DNA of 64,000 nt from positions 434,001-498,000 of the forward strand of contig NW_027478715.1 of NCBI RefSeq assembly GCF_051014685.1, written 5' to 3'. Each line of letters opens with the position of its first letter. The first letter of the stretch is position 1. Of the stretch, positions 24,078 through 36,800 are shown piece by piece. The position numbers and the translations under genes were made by a program. The notes under the pieces were generated by a model. That model had not been told where the DNA came from. It searched no databases and saw only the letters and a list, made by a program, of their open reading frames with translations. The DNA comes from Ptiloglossa arizonensis (taxonomy: Eukaryota > Arthropoda > Insecta > Hymenoptera > Colletidae).

Positions 24078-27000
24078 AAAATTATGCGGATTGGTCAATC
24101 CTTTCGCGAGATATGGCAGTTTGGAGGTAAGAAACGCTCGAGAAACTCAAAATTTTCGCAGTTGAGATGCTCGAAACGAATAACTACAATGGCCTAGGGG
24201 AAAAGAACACATACCGTTGTAATTGGGCGTGTTTCTACTTTCAGATGACACAGAAATTTTGCGGATTGGTCAATCCGTTCGCGAGATGTGGCAGTTTGTA
24301 GGTAAGAAACGCTTGAGAAACTCAAAATTTTCGCAGTTCTGATGCTCGAAACGAATAACTAGAACAGCCTAGGGGAAAAGTACGCATACCGTTGTAATCG
24401 GGCGAGTTTCTACTTTCAGATGCAACAGAAATTTTGCGGATTGGTCTATCCGTTCGCGAGATATGGCAGTTTGGAGGTAAGAAACGCTTGAGAAACTCAT
24501 AATTTTCGCAGTTCTGATGCTCGAAACGAATAACTAGAACGGCCTACGGGAAAAGTACGCCTACCGTTGTAATCGAGCGAGTGTCTACTTTCAGATGCAT
24601 CAGAAATTTTGCGGACTGGTCAATCCGTTCGCGAGATATGGCAGATTGGAAGTAAGAAACGCTTGAGAAACTCAAAATTTTCGCAGTTCTGATGCTCGAC
24701 ACGCATAACTAGAACGGCCTAGGGGAAAAGTACACATACCGTTGTAATCGGGCGAGTTTCTACTTTCAGATGCAACAGAAATTTTGCGGATTGGTCTATC
24801 CGTTCGCGAGATATGGCAGTTTGGAGGTAAGAAACGCTTGAGAAACTCATAATTTTCGCAGTTCTGATGCTCGAAACGAATAACTAGAACGGCCTACGGG
24901 AAAAGTACGCATACCGTTGTAAACGGGAGAGTTTCTGCTTTCAGATGCAACAGAAATTTTGCGGATTGGTCAATCCGTTCGCGAGATATGGCAGTTTGGA
25001 GGTAAGAAACACTTGAGAAACTCAAAATTTTCGCAGTTCTGATGCTCGCCAAGCATAACTAGAACGGCCTAGGGGAAAAGTACACATACCTTTGTAATCG
25101 GGCGAGTTTCTACTTTCAGATGCAACAAAAATTATGCGGATTGGTCAATCCTTTCGCGAGATATGGCAGTTTGGAGGTAAGAAACGCTCGAGAAACTCAA
25201 AATTTTCGCAGTTCAGATGCTCGAAACGAATAACTACAATGGCCTAGGGGAAAAGAACACATACCGTTGTAAACGGGAGAGTTTCTACTTTCAGATGCAA
25301 CAGAAATTTTGCGGATTGGTCAATCCGTTCGCGAGATATGGCAGTTTGGAAGTAAGAAACGCTTGAGAAAATCAAAATTTTCGCAGTTCTGATGCTCGAA
25401 ACGAATAACTAGAACGGCCTAGGGGAAAAGTACGCCTACCGTTGTAATCGAGCGAGTGTCTACTTTCAGATGCATCAGAAATTTTGCGGATTGGTCAATC
25501 CGTTCGCGAGATATGGCAGATTGGAAGTAAGAAACGCTTGAGAAACTCAAAATTTTCGCAGTTCTGATGCTCGACACGCATAACTAGAACGGCCTAGGGG
25601 AAAAGTGCACATACCGTTGTAATCGTGCGAGTTTCTACTTTCAGATGCAACAAAAATTATGCGGATTGGTCAATCCTTTCGCGAGATATGGCAGTTAGGA
25701 CGTAAGACACGCTTGAGAAACTCAGAATTTTCGCAGTTCTGATGCTCGAAACGAATAATTAGAACGGCCTAGGGGAAAAGCACGCACACCGTTGTAATCG
25801 GGCGAGTTTCTACTTTCAGACACAACAGAAATTTTGCGGATTGGTCAATCCTTTCGCGAGATATGGCAGTTTGGAGGTAAGAAACGCTTGAGAAACTCAA
25901 AATTTTCGCAGTTCTGATGCGCGAAACGAATAACTAGAACAGCCTAGGGGAAAAGTACGCATACCGTTGTAATCGGGCGAGTTTCTACTTTCAGATGCAA
26001 CAGAAATTTTGCGGATTGGTCTATCCGTTCGCGAGATATGGCAGTTTGGAGGTAAGAAACGCTTGAGAAACTCATAATTTTCGCAGTTCTGATGCTCGAA
26101 ACGAATAACTAGAACGGCCTACGGGAAAAGTACGCATACCGTTGTAAACGGGAGAGTTTCTGCTTTCAGATGCAACAGAAATTTTGCGGATTGGTCAATC
26201 CGTTCGCGAGATATGGCAGTTTGGAGGTAAGAAACACTTGAGAAACTCAAAATTTTCGCAGTTCTGATGCTCGCCAAGCATAACTAGAACGGCCTAGGGG
26301 AAAAGTACACATACCGTTGTAATCGGGCGAGTTTCTACTTTCAGATGCAACAAAAATTATGCGGATTGGTCAATCCTTTCGCGAGATATGGCAGTTTCGA
26401 GGTAAGAAACGCTCGAGAAACTCAAAATTTTCGCAGTTCAGATGCTCGAAACGAATAACTACAATGGCCTAGGGGAAAAGAACACATACCGTTGTAAACG
26501 GGAGAGTTTCTACTTTCAGATGCAACACAAATTTTGCGGATTGGTCAATCCGTTCGCGAGATATGGCAGTTTGGAAGTAAGAAACGCTTGAGAAAATCAA
26601 AATTTCCGCAGTTCTGATGCTCGAAACGAATAACTAGAACGGCCTAGGGGAAAAGTACGCCTACCGTTGTAATCGAGCGAGTGTCTACTTTCAGATGCAT
26701 CAGAAATTTTGCGGATTGGTCAATCCGTTCGCGAGATATGGCAGATTGGAAGTAAGAAACGCTTGAGAAACTCAAAATTTTCGCAGTTCTGATGCTCGAC
26801 ACGCATAACTAGAACGGCCTAGGGGAAAAGTGCACATACCGTTGTAATCGTGCGAGTTTCTACTTTCAGATGCAACAAAAATTATGCGGATTGGTCAATC
26901 CTTTCGCGAGATATGGCAGTTAGGACGTAAGACACGCTTGAGAAACTCAGAATTTTCGCAGTTCTGATGCTCGAAACGAATAATTAGAACGGCCTAGGGG

Positions 27001-29945
27001 AAAAGCACGCACACCGTTGTAATCGGGCGAGTTTCTACTTTCAGACACAACAGAAATTTTGCGGATTGGTCAATCCTTTCGCGAGATATGGCAGTTTGGA
27101 GGTAAGAAACGCTCGAGAAACTCAAAATTTTCGCAGTTCAGATGCTCGAAACGAATAACTACAATGGCCTAGGGGAAAAGAACACATACCGTTGTAATTG
27201 GGCGAGTTTCTACTTTCAGATGCCACAGAAATTTTGCGGATTGGTCAATCCGTTCGCGAGATGTGGCAGTTTAGAGGTAAGAAGCGCTTGAGAAACTCAA
27301 AATTTTCGCAGTTCTGATGCTCGAAACGAATAACTAGAACGGCCTAGGGGAAAAGTACGTATACCGTTGTAATCGGGCGAGTTTCTACTTTCAGATGCAA
27401 CAGAAATTTTGCGTATTGGTCAATCCGTTCGCGAGATATGGCAGTTAGGAGGTAAGAAACGCTTGAGAAACTCAAAATTTTCGCAGTTCTGATGCTCGAC
27501 AAGCATAACTAGAACGGCCTAGGGGAAAAGTACGCATACCGTTGTAATCGGGTGAGTTTCTACTTTCAGATGCAACAGAAATTTTGCGGATTGGTCAATC
27601 CGTTCGCGAGATATGGCAGTTTGGAGGTAAGAAACGCTTGAGAAACTCAAAATTTTCGCAGTTCTGATGCTCGACAAGCATAACTAGAACGGCCTAGGGG
27701 AAAAGTACACATACCGTTGTAATCGTGCGAGTTTCTACTTTCAGATGCAACAAAAATTATGCGGATTGGTCAATCCTTTCGCGAGATATGGCAGTTAGGA
27801 CGTAAGACACGCTTGAGAAACTCAGAATTTTCGCAGTTCTGATGCTCGAAACGAATAATTAGAACGGCCTAGGGGAAAAGCACGCACACCGTTGTAATCG
27901 GTCGAGTTTCTACTTTCAGATACAACAGAAATTTTGCGGATTGGTCAACCCGTTCGCAAGATATGGCAGTATGGAGGTAAGAAACGCTTGAGAAACGCAA
28001 AATTTTCGCAGTTCTGATGCTCGAGACGAATAACTAGTACGGCCTAGGGGAAAAGTACGCATACCGTTGTAATCGGGCGAGTTTCTACTTTCAGATGCAA
28101 CAGAAAGTTTGCGGATTGGTCAATCCGTTCGATAGATATGGCAGTTTGGAGGTAAGAAACGCTTGAGAAATTTAAAATTTTTTTAGTTCTGATGCTCGAA
28201 AAGAATAACTAGAACGGCCTAGGGGAAAAGTACACATACCGTTGTAATCGGGCGAGTTTCTACTTTCAGATGCAACAGAAATTTTGCGGATTGGTCAATC
28301 CGTTCGCGAGATATGGCAGTTTGGAGGTAAGAAACGCTTGAGAAACTCAAAATTTTCGAAGTTCTGATGCTCGACAAGCATAACTAGAACGGCCTAGGGG
28401 AAAAGTACACATACCGTTGTAATCGTGCGAGTTTCTACTTTCAGATGCAACAAAAATTATGGGGATTGGTCAATCCTTTCGCGAGATATGGCAGTTAGGA
28501 CGTAAGACACGCTTGAGAAACTCAGAATTTTCGCAGTTCTGATGCTCGAAACGAATAATTAGAACGGCCTAGGGGAAAGGCACGCACACCGTTGTAATCG
28601 GGCGAGTTTCTACTTTCAGACACAACAGAAATTTTGCGGATTGGTCAATCCTTTCGCGAGATATGGCAGTTTGGAGGTAAGAAAGGCTTGAGAAATTTAA
28701 AATTTTTTTAGTTCTGATGCTCGAAAAGAATAACTAGAACGGCCTAGGGGAAAAGTACACATACCGTTGTAATCGGGCGAGTTTCTACTTTCAGATGCAA
28801 CAGAAATTTTGCGGATTGGTCAATCCTTTCGCGAGATATGGCAGTTTGGAGGTAAGAAAGGCTTGAGAAATTTAAAATTTTTTTAGTTCTGATGCTCGAA
28901 AAGAATAACTAGAACGGCCTAGGGGAAAAGTACACATACCGTTGTAATCGGGCGAGTTTCTACTTTCAGATGCAACAGAAATTTTGCGGATTGGTCAATC
29001 CTTTCGCGAGATATGGCAGTTTGGAGGTAAGAAACGCTAGAACAACTCAAAATTTACGCAGTTCTCATGCTCGAAACGAATAAATAGAACGGCCTAGGGG
29101 AAAGTACGCATACCATTGTAATCGGGCGAGTTTCTACTTTCAGATGCAACAGAAAGTTTGCGGATTGGTCAATCCGTTCGATAGATATGGCAGTTTGGAG
29201 GTAAGAAACGCTAGAGAAACTCAAAATTTTCGCAGTTCTGATGCTCGAAACGAACAACTAGAACGGCCTAGGGGAAAAGTACGCATACCCTTGTAATCGG
29301 GCGAGTTTCTACTTTCAGATGCAACAGAAATTTTGCGGATTTGTCAATCCGTTCGCCAGATATGGCAGTTTAGAGGTAAGAAACGCTTGAGAAACTCAAA
29401 ATTTTCGCAGTTCTGATGCTCGACAAGCATAACTAGAACGGCCCAGGGGAAAAGTACGCATACCGTTGTAATCGGACGAGTTTCTACTTTCAGATGCAAC
29501 AGAAATTTTGCGGATTGGTGCATCCGTTCGCGAGATATGGCAGTTTGGAGGTAAGAAACGCTAGAGAAACTCAAAATTTTCGCAGTTCTGATGCTCGAAA
29601 CGAATAACTAGAACGGCCTAGGGGAAAAGTACACATACCGTTGTAATCGGGCGAGTTTCTACTTTCAGATGCAACAGAAATTTTGAGGATTGGTCAATCC
29701 TTTCGCGAGATATGGCAGTTTGGAGGTAAGAAACGCTAGAACAACTCAAAATTTACGCAGTTCTCATGCTCGAAACGAATAACTAGAACGGCCTAGGGGA
29801 AAGTACGCATACCATTGTAATCGGGCGAGTTTCTACTTTCAGATGCAACAGAAAGTTTGCGGATTGGTCAATCCGTTCGATAGATATGGCAGTTTGGAGG
29901 TAAGAAAGGCTTGAGAAATTTAAAATTTTTTTAGTTCTGATGCTC
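23771..29945. repeat. T7-tract monomer subfamily, five scattered copies
   Basis: Five monomers replace CTCAAAATTTTCGCAG with a form containing TTTAAAA, seven T and AG. The T7 runs are at 23,803-23,809, 28,178-28,184, 28,703-28,709, 28,878-28,884 and 29,926-29,932. They also carry GAAAAGAATAAC at the 47/49/51 box. The change destroys the TTGAG-aaa-CTCAA dyad and removes the CpG at monomer 29-30. Two of the copies are adjacent, 175 bp apart. I saw none outside 23.8-29.9 kb. Confidence 0.8.
24735..27112. repeat. 7-mer (1,225-bp) higher-order repeat, about 1.9 copies
   Basis: The sequence at 24,735-25,887 recurs at 25,960-27,112, offset exactly 1,225 bp (7 units). Markers repeat in order: CTCATAATT with GGCCTACGGG, GTAAACGGGAGAG with TTTCTGC, CTCGCCAAGC (25,045 and 26,270), ATCGAGCGAGTGTC, CTCGACACGC (25,570 and 26,795), AAGTGCACATACC, ATCGTGCGAG, GAATAATTAG and CAGACACAAC (25,818 and 27,043). 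Differences noticed include ACCTTTG against ACCGTTG and CAGTTTGGAGG against CAGTTTCGAGG. A further CTCGACACGC unit lies at 24,695, five units upstream of the next. Confidence 0.84.
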
Positions 29946-30200
29946 GAAAAGAATAACTAGAACGGCCTAGTGGAAAAGTACGCACACGTTTGTAATCGGG
30001 CGAGTTTCTACTTTCAGATGCAACAAAAATTATGCGGATCGGTCAATCCTTTCGCGAGATATGGCAGTTTGGAGGTAAGACACGCTTGAGAAACTCAAAA
30101 TTTTCGCAGTTCTGATGCTCGACAAGCATATCTAGAACGGCCTAGGGGAAAAGTACACATACCGTTGTAATCGGGCGAGTTTCTACTTTCAGATGCAACA
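28913..30200. repeat. 1.29-kb block, copy 2, ending at the domain transition
   Basis: Matches 22,790-24,077 base for base over most of its length. Its right end, where AACAGAAATTTTGCGG replaces AACAAAAATTATGCGG near 30,200, is also where the left-domain style of sequence stops. The last net length change of the left domain (GGGGAAAGTACG near 29,799) lies in this block. Two units directly upstream (28,678-28,912) are tandem duplicates carrying the T7 variant. Confidence 0.85.
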
Positions 30201-30889
30201 GAAATTTTGCGGATTGGTCAATCCGCTCGCGAGATATGGCAGTTTGGAGGTAAGAAACGCTTGAGAAACTCAAAATTTTCGCAGTTCTGATGCTCGACAA
30301 GCATAACTAGAACGGCCTAGGGGAAAAGTACGCATACCCTTGTAATCGGGCGAGTTTCTACTTTCAGATGCAACAGAAATTTTGCGGATTGGTCAATCCG
30401 TTCGCGAGATATGACAGTTTGGAAGTAAGAAACGCTTGAGAAACTCAAAATTTTCGCAATTCTGATGCTCGAAACGAATAACTAGGGCGGCCTAGGGGAA
30501 AAGTACGCATACCGTTGTAATCGGGCGAGTTTCTGCTTTCAGATGCATCAGAAATTTTGCGGATTGGTCAAACCTTTCGCGAGATATGGCAGTTTGGAGG
30601 TAAGAAACGCTTGAGAAACTCCAAATTTTCGCAGTTCTGATGCTCGAAACGAATAACTAGAACGGCCTAGGGGAAAAGTACGCATACAGTTGTAATCGGG
30701 CGAGTTTCTACTTTCAGATGCAACAGAAATTTTGCGGATTGGTCAATCCGTTCGCGAGATATGGCAGTTTGGAGGTAAGAAACGCTTGAGAAACTCAAAA
30801 TTTTCGCAGTTCTGATGCTCGACAAGCATAACTAGAACGGCCTAGGGGAAAAGTACGCATATCGTTGTAATCGGGCGAGTTTCTGCTTT
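30201..30889. repeat. Transition between left and right satellite domains
   Basis: Just left of this stretch is the end of a left-domain duplication (28,913-30,200). To the right, units carry right-domain variants such as AAAGGCC or AAAGCCC, GCATAGTGTTG and GGAAGTAAG. The four or so monomers between are close to consensus, with a few private changes (ATGACAG near 30,412, GCAATTCTG near 30,457, CTAGGGCGGCC near 30,485, CATACAGTTG near 30,685). One also has GCATATCGTTG (near 30,858), a variant otherwise typical of the left domain. No foreign DNA marks the junction, and the 175-bp phase is kept across it. Confidence 0.65.
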
Positions 30890-33800
30890 CAGATGCATCA
30901 GAAATTTTGCGGATTGGTCAATCCGTTCGCGAGATGTGGCAGTTTGGAAGTAAGAAACGCTTGAGAAACTCAAAATTTTCGCAGTTCTGATGCTCGAAAC
31001 GAATAACTAGAAAGCCCTAGGGGAAAAGTACGCATACCGATGTAATCGGGCGAGTTTCTACTTTCAGATGCAACAGAAATTTTGCGGATTGGTCGATCCG
31101 TTCGCGAGATATGGCAGTTTGGAGGTAAGAAACGCTTGAGAAACTCAAAATTTTCGCAGTTCTGATGCTCGAAACGAATAACTAGTACGGCCCAGGGGAA
31201 AAGTACGCATACCGTTGTAATCGGGCGAGTTTCTACTTTCAGATGCAACAGAAATTTTGCGGATTGGTCAATCCGTTCGCGAGATATGGCAGTTTGGAAG
31301 TAAGAAACGCTTGAGAAACTCAAAATCTTCGCAGTTCTGATGCTCGAAACGAATAACTAGAAAGGCCTAGGGGAAAAGTACGCATAGTGTTGTAATCGGG
31401 CGAGTTTCTGCTTTCAGATGCATCACAAATTTTGCGGATTGGTCAATCCGTTCGCGAGATGTGGCAGTTTGGAAGGAAGAAACGCTTGAGAAACTCAAAA
31501 TTTTCGCAGTTCTGATGCTCGAAACGAATAACTGGGGCGGCCTAGGGGAAAAGTACGCATACCGTTGTAATCGGGCGAGTTTCTGCTTTCAGATGCATCA
31601 GAAATTTTGCGGATTGGTCAATCCGTTCGCGAGATGTGGCAGTTTGGAAGTAAGAAACGCTTGAGAAACTCAAAATTTTCGCAGTTCTGATGCTCGAAAC
31701 GAATAACTAGAAAGCCCTAGGGGAAAAGTACGCATACCGATGTAATCGGGCGAGTTTCTACTTTCAGATGCAACAGAAATTTTGCGGATTGGTCGATCCG
31801 TTCGCGAGATATGGCAGTTTGGAGGTAAGAAACGCTTGAGAAACTCAAAATTTTCGCAGTTCTGATGCTCGAAACGAATAACTAGTACGGCCCAGGGGAA
31901 AAGTACGCATACCGTTGTAATCGGGCGAGTTTCTACTTTCAGATGCAACAGAAATTTTGCGGATTGGTCAATCCGTTCGCGAGATATGGCAGTTTGGAAG
32001 TAAGAAACGCTTGAGAAACTCAAAATTTTCGCAGTTCTGATGCTCGAAACGAATAACTAGTACGGCCCAGGGGAAAAGTACGCATACCGTTGTAATCGGG
32101 CGAGTTTCTACTTTCAGATGCAACAGAAATTTTGCGGATTGGTCAATCCGCTCGCGAGATATGGCAGTTTGGAGGTAAGAAACGCTTGAGAAACTCAAAA
32201 TTTTCGCAGTTCTGATGCTCGAAACGAATAACTAGAACGGCCTAGGGGAAAAGTACGTATACCGTTGTAATCGGGCGAGTTTCTACCTTCAGATGCAACA
32301 GAAATTTTGCGGATTGGTCAATCCGTTCGCGAGATATGGCAGTTTGGAGGTAAGAAACGCTTGAGAAACTCAAAATTTTCGCAGTTCTGATGCTCGAAAC
32401 GAATAACTAGAAAGGCCTAGGGGAAAAGTACGCATAGTGTTGTAATCGGGCGAGTTTCTGCTTTCAGATGCATCACAAATTTTGCGGATTGGTCAATCCG
32501 TTCGCGAGATGTGGCAGTTTGGATGTCAGAAACGCTTGAGAAACTCAAAATTTTCGCAGTTCTGATGCTCGATACGAATAACTAGAAAGACCTAGGGGAA
32601 AAGTACGCATACCGTTGTAATCGGGCGAGTTTCTACTTTCAGATGCAACAGAAATTTTGCGGATTGGTCAATCCGTTCGCGAGATATGGCAGTTTGGAGG
32701 TAAGCAACGCTTGAGAAACTCAAAATTTTCGCAGTTCTGATGCTCGAAACGAATAACTAGTACGGCCCAGGGGAAAAGTACGCATACCGTTGTAATCGGG
32801 CGAGTTTCTACTTTCAGATGCAACAGAAATTTTGCGGATTGGTCAATCCGCTCGCGAGATATGGCAGTTTGGAGGTAAGAAACGCTTGAGAAACTCAAAA
32901 TTTTCGCAGTTCTGATGCTCGAAACGAATAACTAGAACGGCCTAGGGGAAAAGTACGTATACCGTTGTAATCGGGCGAGTTTCCACTTTCAGAAGCAACA
33001 GAAAATTTGCGGATTGGTCAATCCGTTCGCGAGATATGGCAGTTTGGAGGTAAGAAACGCATGAGAAACTCAAAATTTTCGCAGTTCTGATGCTCGAAAC
33101 GAATAACTAGAACGGTCTAGGGGAAAAGTACGCATACAGTTGTAATCGGGCGAGTTTCTACCTTCAGATGCAACAGAAATTTTGCGGATTGGTCAATCCG
33201 TTCGCGAGATATGGCAGTTTGGAGGTAAGAAACGCTTGAGAAACTCAAAATTTTCGCAGTTCTGATGCTCGAAACGAATAACTAGAAAGGCCTAGGGGAA
33301 AAGTACGCATAGTGTTGTAATCGGGCGAGTTTCTGCTTTCAGATGCAACACAAAGTTTGCGGATTGGTCAATCCGTTCGCGAGAGATGGCAGTTTGGATG
33401 TAAGCAACGCTTGAGAAACTCAAAATTTTCGCAGTTCTGATGCTCGAAACGAATAACTAGAACGGTCTAGGGGAAAAGTACGAATACAGTTGTAATCGGG
33501 CGAGTTTCTACTTTCAGATGCAACAGAAATTTTGCGGATTGGTCAATCCGTTCGCGAGATATGGCAGTTTGGAGGTAAGAAACGCTTGAGAAACTCAAAA
33601 TTTTCGCAGTTCTGATGCTCGAAACGAATAACTAGAACGGACTGGGGGAAAAGTACGCATACAGTTGTAATCGGGCGAGTTTCTACTTTCAGATGCATCA
33701 GAAATTTTGCGGATTGGTCAATCCGTTCGCGAGATGTGGCAGTTTGGAAGTAAGAAACGCTTGAGAAACTCAAAATTTTCGCAGTTCTGATGCTCGAAAC

Positions 33801-36800
33801 GAATAACTAGAAAGCCCTAGGGGAAAAGTACGCATACCGATGTAATCGGGCGAGTTTCTACTTTCAGATGCAACAGAAATTTTGCGGATTGGTCGATCCG
33901 TTCGCGAGATATGGCAGTTTGGAGGTAAGAAACGCTTGAGAAACTCAAAATTTTCGCAGTTCTGATGCTCGAAACGAATAACTAGTACGGCCCAGGGGAA
34001 AAGTACGCATACCGTTGTAATCGGGCGAGTTTCTACTTTCAGATGCAACAGAAATTTTGCGGATTGGTCAATCCGTTCGCGAGAGATGGCAGTTTGGAAG
34101 TAAGAAACGCTTGAGAAACTCAAAATTTTCGCAGTTCTGATGCTCGAAACGAATAACTAGAAAGGCCTAGGGGAAAAGTACGCATAGTGTTGTAATCGGG
34201 CGAGTTTCTGCTTTCAGATGCATCACAAATTTTGCGGATTGGTCAATCCGTTCGCGAGATGTGACAGTTTGGAAGGAAGAAACGCTTGAGAAACTCAAAA
34301 TTTTCGCAGTTCTGATGCTCGAAACGAATAACTAGGGCGGCCTAGGGGAAAAGTACGCATACCGTTGTAATCGGGCGAGTTTCTGCTTTCAGATGCATCA
34401 GAAATTTTGCGGATTGGTCAATCCGTTCGCGAGATGTGGCAGTTTGGAAGTAAGAAACGCTTGAGAAACTCAAAATTTTCGCAGTTCTGATGCTCGAAAC
34501 GAATAACTAGAAAGCCCTAGGGGAAAAGTACGCATACCGATGTAATCGGGCGAGTTTCTACTTTCAGATGCAACAGAAATTTTGCGGATTGGTCGATCCG
34601 TTCGCGAGATATGGCAGTTTGGAGGTAAGAAACGCTTGAGAAACTCAAAATTTTCGCAGTTCTGATGCTCGAAACGAATAACTAGTACGGCCCAGGGGAA
34701 AAGTACGCATACCGTTGTAATCGGGCGAGTTTCTACTTTCAGATGCAACAGAAATTTTGCGGATTGGTCAATCCGTTCGCGAGATATGGCAGTTTGGAAG
34801 TAAGAAACGCTTGAGAAACTCAAAATTTTCGCAGTTCTGATGCTCGAAACGAATAACTAGTACGGCCCAGGGGAAAAGTACGCATACCGTTGTAATCGGG
34901 CGCGTTTCTACTTTCAGATGCAACAGAAATTTTGCGGATTGGTCAATCCGCTCGCGAGATATGGCAGTTTGGAGGTAAGAAACGCTTGAGAAACTCAAAA
35001 TTTTCGCAGTTCTGATGCTCGAAACGAACAACTAGAACGGCCTAGGGGAAAAGTACGTATACCGTTGTAATCGGGCGAGTTTCTACCTTCAGATGCAACA
35101 GAAGTTTTGCGGATTGGTCAATCCGTTCGCGAGATATGGCAGTTTGGAGGTAAGAAACGCTTGAGAAACTCAAAATTTTCGCAGTTCTGATGCTCGACAC
35201 GAATAACTAGAAAGGCCTAGGGGAAAAGTACGCATAGTGTTGTAATCGGGCGAGTTTCTGCTTTCAGATGCATCACAAATTTTGCGGATTGGTCAATCCG
35301 TTCGCGAGATGTGGCAGTTTGGATGTCAGAAACGCTTGAGAAACTCAAAATTTTCGCAGTTCTGATGCTCGATACGAATAACTAGAAAGACCTAGGGGAA
35401 AAGTACGCACACCGTTGTAATCGGGCGAGTTTCTACTTTCAGATGCAACAGAAATTTTGCGGATTGGTCAATCCGTTCGCGAGATATGGCAGTTTGGAGG
35501 TAAGCAACGCTTGAGAAACTCAAAATTTTCGCAGTTCTGATGCTCGAAACGAATAACTAATACGGCCCAGGGGAAAAGTACGCATACCGTTGTAATCGGG
35601 CGAGTTTCTACTTTCAGATGCAACAGAAATTTTGCGGATTGGTCAATCCGCTCGCGAGATATGGCAGTTTGGAGGTAAGAAACGCTTGAGAAACTCAAAA
35701 TTTTCGCAGTTCTGATGCTCGAAACGAATAACTAGAACGGCCTAGGGGAAATGTACGTATACCGTTGTAATCGGGCGAGTTTCTACCTTCAGATGCAACA
35801 GAAATTTTGCGGATTGGTCAATCCGTTCGCGAGATATGGCAGTTTGGAGGTAAGAAACGCTTGAGAAACTCAAAATTTTCGCAGTTCTGATGCTCGAAAC
35901 GAATAACTAGAAAGGCCTAGGGGAAAAGTACGCATAGTGTTGTAATCGGGCGAGTTTCTGCTTTCAGATGCATCACAAATTTTGCGGATTGGTCAATCCG
36001 TTCGCGAGATGTGGCAGTTTGGATGTCAGAAACGCTTGAGAAACTCAAAATTTTCGCAGTTCTGATGCTCGATACGAATAACTAGAAAGACCTAGGGGAA
36101 AAGTACGCATACCGTTGTAATCGGGCGAGTTTCTACTTTCAGATGCAACAGAAATTTTGCGGATTGGTCAATCCGTTCGCGAGATATGGCAGTTTGGAGG
36201 TAAGCAACGCTTGAGAAACTCAAAATTTTCGCAGTTCTGATGCTCGAAACGAATAACTAGTACGGCCCAGGGGAAAAGTACGCATACCGTTGTAATCGGG
36301 CGAGTTTCTACTTTCAGATGCAACAGAAATTTTGCGGATTGGTCAATCCGCTCGCGAGATATGGCAGTTTGGAGGTAAGAAACGCTTGAGAAACTCAAAA
36401 TTTTCGCAGTTCTGATGCTCGAAACGAATAACTAGAACGGCCTAGGGGAAAAGTACGTATACCGTTGTAATCGGGCGAGTTTCCACTTTCAGAAGCAACA
36501 GAAAATTTGCGGATTGGTCAATCCGTTCGCGAGATATGGCAGTTTGGAGGTAAGAAACGCATGAGAAACTCAAAATTTTCGCAGTTCTGATGCTCGAAAC
36601 GAATAACTAGAACGGTCTAGGGGAAAAGTACGCATACAGTTGTAATCGGGCGAGTTTCTACCTTCAGATGCAACAGAAATTTTGCGGATTGGTCAATCCG
36701 TTCGCGAGATATGGCAATTTGGAGGTAAGAAACGCTTGAGAAACTCAAAATTTTCGCAGTTCTGATGCTCGAAACGAATAACTAGAAAGGCCTAGGGGAA

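Larger units (their letters stand above)
1..30200. repeat. Left domain: heterogeneous, length-variable satellite
   Basis: Monomers here are mixed in both sequence and length. Small indels seen include AAAAACGCT for AAGAAACGCT (near 352 and 3,151), CAACAAAATTTT for CAACAGAAATTTT, ATCAGGTTCG for ATCCGTTCG, a shortened segment near 19,636 and GGGGAAAGTACG (near 29,799). The cumulative shift reaches -24 bp by 29,902. Diagnostic subfamilies include GTAAACGGGAGAG, TTTTAAATGCATCAG, CCCAGGGG with GACAAGCATAAC, and AAAAATTATGCGGATCGG. Multi-monomer cassettes recur at many different spacings instead of one fixed higher-order period. Stretches not listed separately (about 12.9-14.8, 18.6-20.2, 21.8-22.8 and 27.1-28.9 kb) hold the same subfamilies in other orders, with nothing else visible. 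Confidence 0.85.

Noticed and set aside
30970..31323. Minus-strand open frames of 67-117 codons repeated along the window, with shared peptide strings
   Set aside because: They are chance frames of the satellite. They recur at satellite spacing, start at one ATG inside the monomer, and stop where the next unit shifts the frame (175 = 3 x 58 + 1). The 117-codon ones only cover two units. No domain, start context or non-repeat sequence supports coding.
31461..31664. A plus-strand open frame of 67 codons
   Set aside because: It arises from local substitutions (GGAAGGAAG and CTGGGGCGG) that remove stops in one unit, and it is absent from the otherwise similar copy near 34,261. It is not a gene.
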